This document shows positions 35,471-41,042 of a stretch of DNA of 41,042 nt, in pieces (the stretch's first letter is position 1; every line of letters begins with the position of its first letter). Source of the DNA: Bizionia sp. (lineage in GTDB: Bacteria > Bacteroidota > Bacteroidia > Flavobacteriales > Flavobacteriaceae); NCBI GenBank assembly GCA_020631395.1, contig JAHDHI010000044.1:1-41042 (forward strand), in the 5' to 3' direction. The position numbers were made by a program, and so were the translations under genes. Below the pieces are notes generated by a model. It worked only from the letters and a program-made list of their open reading frames with translations. It searched no databases and had not been told where the DNA came from.

Positions 35471-37312
35471 ATGAAAAAAAATTACGACCCCCTCAAAACT
35501 TGGTGTTTTCAAATTCTTGACTTGAAAACATCCCTACTTTTAATCCTGCTATCTGTGACAAGCATAACTTATGCACAAGTAAACACAGGAGGAAATGCTA
35601 CCACTTCCGATCATCAAAAACAAGTGATTGGCTACATAACCAATTGGGATGCTTGGAAAACCACTAGTGCAGGAGTACCTGGCCCAGGTGCATTAACCCA
35701 CTTAAACATCGACTATTCCAAATATACCATCCTGAACTATTCCTTTTTTGGGGTAGCCAACGATGGATCATTACATAGTGGCGACCATAGAAACCAACAA
35801 ATCTATCAAGATGGAGTAGAACAAGAACCTGCCGACATCTTTCATACGGACATATATAGTAGCTGGGACATGCACATCTTGTTTGGGCAAATAGACCCTA
35901 TTCAATATGTCAATGCGGAAGCAAAACAACGAGCTGAAGCACAAGGCTTTGAAGTCGAACTGGAAGGCAACACTTGGACTCAACCCACTTGGGGTCTAAG
36001 CGGAAACCTGCCAATACCATTGCATCTGGAAAATGGGGCGCCTGGCCTTTTGGATTTGGCACACCAAGAAGGTGTCTTGGTCATGGCTTCCATTGGAGGC
36101 TGGAGTATGTGCAAGCACTTTTATGAAATGGCTGCAGACCCTGTGAAAAAGGCAAGATTCATTGAAGATTGCCAAAAACTGATAGCCGTTGGTTTTGATG
36201 GAATCGATTTGGACTGGGAATACCCAGGACCTTTCTCTGGAATGAACTTTACAGGAACACAAGCAGATTATGCCAATTTCGAAGCCCTTGTCCAAGACAT
36301 AAGAACTGCAATCGGCCCAGATAAATTGATAACTGCTGCTATGGCTGCAGATCCTGCAAAACTTCAAGATTTCAATTGGTCTGGACTGGCAACGAACATG
36401 GATTACTTCAACATGATGACCTACGACTACAATGGAGGTTGGTCCAACATAGCAGGACACAACTCCCCTTTACACCCATACACAGGTGCAGAAGTCTCAA
36501 ATTTCAGCTGGGAGTCTACACTGAACAAGCTTGTCGAACTTGGTGTACCAAAAAACAAAATTTGCATGGGAGCTCCTTTCTATGGTAGAGGAGTAGTTAC
36601 AGATGGCGCTGCCGATCTAAATGCTCCGACCGTAAAAACTTCGGTGACCGTTCAACCTGATGGCCCTATAATGTCTGCTGCAGATTTTACCAACTGGCCA
36701 TTGAATGTGTACGATGGGACACCAAATCATTTTTTCATAAAGCAAGAAGCCTTGTCCGCAAACAGTGGATGGACTAGAGAATGGGATGATGAAGCCAAAG
36801 TACCTTACCTTACAAATGGCAACTACTTCTTGAGCTATGACGATGAGGAATCCTTATGTGCAAAGGCACATTTCATAAACGAAAACGAACTTGCAGGAAC
36901 CATAATATGGACTGTATACGGTGATTTGGAAATTAGCGGCACTGCTACTTCCTATGGTCCAAAATTGAAAAAATGGTCCAATGTAGGCTCTCCTTTGGTA
37001 AACAAGATCAATGAGGTTTTCGCAGATCCAAGTCTCGGCATAGGGGAGGTTTCTCCAACTGAAGGTGCTGCAATATATCCAAACCCTTTCACCACAGACT
37101 TGAACATAAAACTTTCAAACACCTTCAGCAAACTTAGGTCTGTAAAGATTTTTGACATAAAAGGAGCTTTGGTTTATCAAGAAACATTGAATGGCAGCAA
37201 CCAAAACGATTATACCATTTCTCCATCCATTTCGTCCATAGGAGTTTACTTCCTTAAACTTTATGGAGAAAACAATGAAGTACTTAAAACTGAAAAAATA
37301 ATAAAAAGGTAA
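35471..37312 (+). CDS. Secreted GH18 chitinase with T9SS sorting domain
   Basis: The 613-residue product has an unusually long n-region before its signal peptide hydrophobic core (LLLILLSVTSITYAQ, about 22-36). A GH18 barrel follows (about 51-515): SIGGWS at 207-212, the catalytic FDGIDLDWEYP with acid/base Glu250, and MMTYDYNGGW at about 315-324, so the site is intact. An extra segment of about 90 residues (about 100-190) lies between early barrel strands. Residues about 535-613 are a type A Por sorting domain (IYPNPFTTDLNI ... KTEKIIKR). The enzyme should cut beta-1,4 GlcNAc links in chitin outside the cell. A second chitinase gene follows, and both share an upstream element. Confidence 0.93.
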   Translation: MKKNYDPLKTWCFQILDLKTSLLLILLSVTSITYAQVNTGGNATTSDHQKQVIGYITNWDAWKTTSAGVPGPGALTHLNIDYSKYTILNYSFFGVANDGSLHSGDHRNQQIYQDGVEQEPADIFHTDIYSSWDMHILFGQIDPIQYVNAEAKQRAEAQGFEVELEGNTWTQPTWGLSGNLPIPLHLENGAPGLLDLAHQEGVLVMASIGGWSMCKHFYEMAADPVKKARFIEDCQKLIAVGFDGIDLDWEYPGPFSGMNFTGTQADYANFEALVQDIRTAIGPDKLITAAMAADPAKLQDFNWSGLATNMDYFNMMTYDYNGGWSNIAGHNSPLHPYTGAEVSNFSWESTLNKLVELGVPKNKICMGAPFYGRGVVTDGAADLNAPTVKTSVTVQPDGPIMSAADFTNWPLNVYDGTPNHFFIKQEALSANSGWTREWDDEAKVPYLTNGNYFLSYDDEESLCAKAHFINENELAGTIIWTVYGDLEISGTATSYGPKLKKWSNVGSPLVNKINEVFADPSLGIGEVSPTEGAAIYPNPFTTDLNIKLSNTFSKLRSVKIFDIKGALVYQETLNGSNQNDYTISPSISSIGVYFLKLYGENNEVLKTEKIIKR

Positions 37313-37343
37313 CATTTAAAACTTGGATTAACTTGAACCCCTT

Positions 37344-37382
37344 TAAAAGCACTGCTTGCTCGTATAAGCAGTGCTTTTATAC
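37344..37382 (+). terminator. Terminator after chitinase 1
   Basis: A 14-bp stem (TAAAAGCACTGCTT at 37344-37357 with AAGCAGTGCTTTTA at 37366-37379) and an 8-base loop lie 32 bases after the stop. Its T run is short and inside the stem, so some read-through to the second chitinase is possible. Confidence 0.75.
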
Positions 37383-37492
37383 TATTCTGTCAAAAAAATC
37401 AAATTTTGAAGCTTTTTCCTACTTAGTTTATCCAAAACTCAACAAGAAAGAGACCATCTCATCCTTGTTTGTCTTCTAAAAATCGACAAATA

Positions 37493-37515
37493 AATGTCAT
37501 TCAGCTAATTAATTT
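37493..37515 (+). promoter_or_regulatory. Shared 23-base element upstream of chitinase 2
   Basis: The sequence is identical over 23 bases to the element at 35363-35385. It ends 76 bases before the ATG at 37592. A TAGCTTTA sequence (37537-37544), one base from TAnnTTTG, lies 21 bases further on and may be the -7 box. Confidence 0.65.
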
Positions 37516-37591
37516 TTTAAAATACCATATTATAGATAGCTTTATGTCTATTTATTTCAATTGAACCCTTAAACAAAAACATTAGTAAATC

Positions 37592-39319
37592 ATGAGAAAT
37601 TCTACTCGTATAGCTATTTTATTGGCTATGATAACTAGCATTGCCAGCTATGGGCAATACACCTTTCCAGATTGCTTCGATGCATACGATCAAGCGAATG
37701 CCCCATTCACCCAGGGCGCACAAGTGTCTTCAGACTCTGTCAACTATGAAGCGAAATATTGGGTGGACACTCCACCTCCAGGTGAAGCGTGGAACAACCT
37801 TGGTCCTTGTGGCGATGCCTCAGGAGTACTTGGCCAAGCATTTCCAGAAAAGCGAAAAGTGATCGGATATATGCCTACTTGGCAATCTTCCTATGATTTT
37901 GCAGATTATGATCCGTCCAAGTTGTCCCACGTCATCGTTTCCTTTTTGGATTTCAAAGCTGTGGACGTTGGTGACGTCTATGACAACATGGACTATACCA
38001 GCGACGATTTTGTAACGGACATCGTATTTTCGGAAAAATCAGTGACTGCGGTCGATTCTTTGCTAACTCACAGTACAACCAACCTATTGAGCACTTCCCA
38101 TGCAGCCGATACCAAAGTTATGGTCGCTGTTGGAGGCGCCATAGATTATGGTTTTCTATGGCTGATGACCCGTTACTACAATGATGACCAAAAGATAACG
38201 GAGATTGCACAGTTAATGGTGGATTATGTTGAATCCAGAGGTATCGATGGCATCGATCTGGACATGGAATGCTGGTGGATAGACAATAGCATAAACAAGA
38301 CTGTCGATGAAGGTGGTCGAATCAGAGGAAGTAATTTTGGAGCTCCAGATGATGGCCCTCACGTTGCGGGCATAGGCATTACCAATTTGGCTAGAAAAAT
38401 CAAAGAATTGAAACCCGACATCATATTGTCTTCAGTAGTTTTCGGTACAGGTTGGTATGGAAACAACTATGACGAAGCCATGGCAGAATATTTGGATTGG
38501 ATAGGTATTTTTACATATGACCTTACTGGTTCTTGGGATGAAACGCCTTTTGGTCCTCATGGTGCATTGCGCAAACTACCTTTGAATTCCTATCCTTCTC
38601 AAACAGCAGACAATCCTATTTATTCGGCAGAGGAAATTTTAGAGTATTGGATGGGTATCGCAACGCCTGTGTGGAATCATGATGGTGGTTTCGACATAGA
38701 AAGAAACAAGCTCTGCATAGGAGCCCCGTTTTATGGTTATGATTTTTCCACACCAAAACCCAATGGTGGCAATGGCTATGAGTTTGAAAAATATGCGGAT
38801 ATCGTAGCCAAATATCCTGACGCTCCTATTTCCTACGACCCGTTGTCTCCTGGGGACTTTAACGGACATACCGATCAGGGTGGCGAAATTCTATATTATG
38901 AAACTCCTATGAGAATAAGGGAAAAGATGAAGTTTGTATACGATTACGGACATCAAGGTATCATTATTTGGGAATTGACTACCGATTTGCACCCAACCCA
39001 TCAATATAGTTTGTTAAACAACATTGCGGATGAAAATGACATACAATGTACAGAGGCTAACCTATGCGATACATTATCTGTGGACTCACAAGATCAAGGT
39101 GACGATGAAGTAAAGCTATACTTCAATGACAGTAGCATACATTACGATTTCACCCAACTTCTCAACCATCCACAAAGTATGGAGGTCTTTGATTTGACAG
39201 GAAGAAGAATAACTACACAAAAAATAACAGACGCCAAAGGTTATTTCTCTTTTAGCTCGTCTAATGGAATATATATCGTGAAAGGAGAAACTTTCTCCAA
39301 ACTAATACATGTCCATTGA
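37592..39319 (+). CDS. Secreted GH18 chitinase with N-terminal chitin-binding module
   Basis: The 575-residue product has a signal peptide (IAILLAMITSIASYGQ), a short module at about 25-75 with the aromatic and Cys layout of a CBM5/12-type chitin-binding domain (TQGAQVSSDSVNYEAKYWVD ... AWNNLGPCGD), and a GH18 barrel (about 88-485). GIDGIDLDMECW supplies catalytic Glu226; VAVGGAIDYG replaces the usual SxGG strand. The C-terminal 75 residues (MEVFDLTGRRI ... NGIYIVKGETFSKLIHVH) look like a shortened Por sorting domain without the YPNP start seen in the first chitinase. It differs strongly from the first chitinase, so the pair probably attack chitin in different ways. Confidence 0.92.
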   Translation: MRNSTRIAILLAMITSIASYGQYTFPDCFDAYDQANAPFTQGAQVSSDSVNYEAKYWVDTPPPGEAWNNLGPCGDASGVLGQAFPEKRKVIGYMPTWQSSYDFADYDPSKLSHVIVSFLDFKAVDVGDVYDNMDYTSDDFVTDIVFSEKSVTAVDSLLTHSTTNLLSTSHAADTKVMVAVGGAIDYGFLWLMTRYYNDDQKITEIAQLMVDYVESRGIDGIDLDMECWWIDNSINKTVDEGGRIRGSNFGAPDDGPHVAGIGITNLARKIKELKPDIILSSVVFGTGWYGNNYDEAMAEYLDWIGIFTYDLTGSWDETPFGPHGALRKLPLNSYPSQTADNPIYSAEEILEYWMGIATPVWNHDGGFDIERNKLCIGAPFYGYDFSTPKPNGGNGYEFEKYADIVAKYPDAPISYDPLSPGDFNGHTDQGGEILYYETPMRIREKMKFVYDYGHQGIIIWELTTDLHPTHQYSLLNNIADENDIQCTEANLCDTLSVDSQDQGDDEVKLYFNDSSIHYDFTQLLNHPQSMEVFDLTGRRITTQKITDAKGYFSFSSSNGIYIVKGETFSKLIHVH

Positions 39320-39493
39320 TTTCTTCAGCATTTGGCATTAATCCTCATATCGTTCAAAGATGGATGCCCTAAATCTGTGTTACCTAATAAAGGTATTAGC
39401 CTTATTTACTGCTGAGAAGAAGAAGTGAGCAAAGTAAGTAAAACCACAAAAAACAACCATCGACAATGGATGGTGAATGAACCCCTTTTTTTT

Positions 39494-39528
39494 AAGCACA
39501 GCCAATTTAAATTGGCTGTGCTTTTTTT
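39494..39528 (+). terminator. Terminator after chitinase 2
   Basis: A 13-bp stem (AAGCACAGCCAAT at 39494-39506 with ATTGGCTGTGCTT at 39511-39523) and a 4-base loop are followed by a T run. It is 174 bases after the stop; nothing coding is visible between. Confidence 0.85.
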
Positions 39529-39639
39529 CTGGGCTTGTGTTTTTCTATTCAGGTTTTGAGGACGGGTGTGCTATAGAGCATTCCCTAGACTAGACATAAC
39601 CATCCAACCCCTATATGATGAAGTATGGTTTTGAAGTTT

Positions 39640-40671
39640 TTATTTTGCAAGAACTTCCATATGTACTCTATTGTTTTGATATTCCCTAGGACTGCATTTG
39701 TATTTTTCCTTGAAAATCTTTGAGAAATAACTTCTACTGCTCAATCCTATGGTATAGACTATTTGTGAAATGTTCAAATCTGTTGTCTTTATAAGTTTTT
39801 CGGCCAATTCCACTCTTACGTTTTTAATGAAGTTGGATACCGTTCTCCCAAACAAGTCTTTGAATCCTTGTTGCAATTTGGCTGGTGTCAACCCCGTTTT
39901 CTTACTCAGGTAGTTTAAATCGAATTGCTGGTCTGGATAATTTCTTATGAATTCGCTGATCTCCTTGATGCTTTCCATTTCACCTTGACTCAAAGTATGC
40001 CCACCCTCTTGTTGTTTCTCCATATCTTCGAAATATTGGTTTACAATCATTGCTAGGGATACTTGTAACATTCCTTTTTTTAGCAAGGCATCGGCTATGT
40101 TTTTTCCCGAAAGTAAATCGATTTGATTCAATGTTTCTTGAATTTTCACATTGTATGAACTCGCATAGGCAAACCTTCCTGATTTTTCCTTGGCTTTGAA
40201 CAATTGCATCAATTGCCAAGTATACTCATCTGTATTTTTTAACGTTGTCTTGTTGGCAACAAAGCTAATCAGTGTGAATTTTTGATATTGATTTTTTTGA
40301 AAATACAAAAGGTTTGGCTTATCCATGGAATTCGAAAATATTCCTGTTTGCATTTCTGAAAAACTTAGCATTTTTCCCGTTTCCCCAAAACTATGTCGCA
40401 TTTCCCCACTCGAACAATAACAATAATTCAATGATTGTTCATTGATGTTGTCATCGAATATCATAGTTGTGTCTTCAGAAAATTTAATGCCATACGTAAG
40501 ATACAATATGTTGTTGTTGAAAGTAAACCCTGTAACCTCCCCATTACCAATGTCATTGTCCATTACCATTTTCATTTCGGACCCATTTCTCTTCAAATGG
40601 CCTTTGCATTCATTTTTCAAGCTATTAAAGGTGGATTCGATGTTACTGATGTTAATTTTCAATGTCTTCAT
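39640..40671 (-). CDS. AraC-family transcriptional regulator
   Basis: The 343-residue protein has a C-terminal AraC DNA-binding domain (about 235-335): FDLNYLSKKTGLTPAKLQQG as the first helix-turn-helix, and ISQIVYTIGLSSRSYFSKIF followed by KYKCSPREYQ as the second. The N-terminal 230 residues match no sensor domain I recognise. It is convergent with the second chitinase gene, so it could control the chitinases, but this is only positional. A CATCTTTG sequence on the minus strand (40747-40754), one base from TAnnTTTG, may be its promoter. Confidence 0.92.
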   Translation of the reverse strand: MKTLKINISNIESTFNSLKNECKGHLKRNGSEMKMVMDNDIGNGEVTGFTFNNNILYLTYGIKFSEDTTMIFDDNINEQSLNYCYCSSGEMRHSFGETGKMLSFSEMQTGIFSNSMDKPNLLYFQKNQYQKFTLISFVANKTTLKNTDEYTWQLMQLFKAKEKSGRFAYASSYNVKIQETLNQIDLLSGKNIADALLKKGMLQVSLAMIVNQYFEDMEKQQEGGHTLSQGEMESIKEISEFIRNYPDQQFDLNYLSKKTGLTPAKLQQGFKDLFGRTVSNFIKNVRVELAEKLIKTTDLNISQIVYTIGLSSRSYFSKIFKEKYKCSPREYQNNRVHMEVLAK

Positions 40672-40834
40672 GTGTATGAGTGTGGGTCTTTTAATATTAG
40701 CGGATTGTCTTTTAAGCTGCTTAACAATAATAAATTAAGCGCTTTACAAAGATGCAACCAAAAGCAACTTTTTGCGTTACACAATTATTCGAAACTGTTA
40801 TATAATTCTTTTTCTCCCCAATGGTCACAAACAA

Positions 40835-40868
40835 AAAAGTGTCATTTGATTGCTCAAATGACACTTTT
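40835..40868 (-). terminator. Terminator of the gene cut by the right edge
   Basis: A 15-bp stem (AAAAGTGTCATTTGA at 40835-40849 with TCAAATGACACTTTT at 40854-40868) and a 4-base loop are followed on the minus strand by further T. It lies 23 bases after the stop at 40892. Confidence 0.85.
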
Positions 40869-40891
40869 CAATTGTAAGTTTAAAAAAGATG

Positions 40892-41042
40892 TTAGTCTTC
40901 TTTTTCAACTTTTATCTTACTCTCCCCATCTTCCTTCTTTATTTTGACTTCTTTGTCTTCGGTTTCCATCTTGATCTTTGTCTCGTCTCCATCCTCTTTC
41001 ACCTCTACCCTTGCTCCATCCTCCTTCATTTCCTCTATTAAT
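40892..41042 (-). CDS. C-terminal end of a charged-repeat protein (5' part outside window)
   Basis: The minus strand is open from the window edge to a TAA at 40892-40894, and a strong terminator follows, so this is the last 49 residues of a real gene. The peptide is made of short alternating charged strands such as DGARVEVKEDGDETKIKMET, EDKEVKIKKEDGESK and IKVEKED. No family can be named from this fragment. Confidence 0.7.
   Translation of the reverse strand, partial: LIEEMKEDGARVEVKEDGDETKIKMETEDKEVKIKKEDGESKIKVEKED

Noticed and set aside
40435-40947. 170-codon plus-strand frame at the right end
   Set aside because: It is antisense to the AraC gene, crosses a strong terminator hairpin and overlaps the end of the charged-repeat gene.
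1-41042. Insertion sequence, prophage, CRISPR array, tRNA or rRNA
   Set aside because: No transposase, integrase, phage structural gene, regular spacer array or tRNA cloverleaf could be recognised on either strand.

Overview
The window looks like chromosome from a marine member of the Flavobacteriaceae (Bacteroidota). The signs are Por/type IX secretion C-terminal tails on a peptidase and a chitinase, a TonB-dependent receptor with an N-terminal carboxypeptidase-regulatory-like domain, no Shine-Dalgarno pattern before starts, AT-rich spacers, and several exact copies of the Bacteroidota -7 promoter box TAnnTTTG. I cannot fix the genus. I see no tRNA, rRNA, CRISPR array, insertion sequence or phage module. 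Both ends cut through genes: an RHS-like surface protein on the left and a short charged C-terminus on the right.

Layout. 1-6116 (minus): the large RHS-like protein and a secreted M36 metallopeptidase. 6440-9552: dxs facing dgt. 8212-12853 (minus): an apparent operon read as beta-carbonic anhydrase, DUF2490 protein, SulP anion transporter, dgt, which I read as inorganic-carbon handling with a dNTPase at its end. 13023-21902: a phosphate-linked island with a small membrane-anchored protein, a TonB-dependent receptor, a beta-helix lipoprotein, a MORN-type protein, a candidate small RNA, a phosphate-selective-type porin and a PiT permease fused to a PhoU-like tail. 21998-25914: chromate transporter, OmpA lipoprotein, small exported protein and two neighbouring zinc-ribbon membrane proteins, one a CPBP protease. 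26028-29715: class I ribonucleotide reductase, nrdB then nrdA. 30081-35058: DUF3109, a MarC / small membrane protein / FAD-protein operon, S41 protease with dCMP deaminase, and a HupE/UreJ-like protein. 35471-40671: two tandem secreted GH18 chitinases and an AraC-type regulator.

Two regulatory patterns stand out. First, in-register 11-base direct repeats beginning AAC (mostly AACATT) lie before the TonB receptor, before the porin, and beside the MORN gene, with a weak single copy before the PiT gene. This is the architecture of a PhoB box, and it ties the receptor, lipoprotein, porin and permease into one probable phosphate-starvation pathway from outer to inner membrane. In the same island a strong terminator ends no visible gene, which suggests an unannotated small RNA. 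Second, both chitinase genes carry an identical 23-base element 76-85 bases before their start codons, which suggests control by a common regulator, perhaps the adjacent AraC protein.

Several starts are best moved to an ATG inside longer TTG-started frames; these choices are explained gene by gene.
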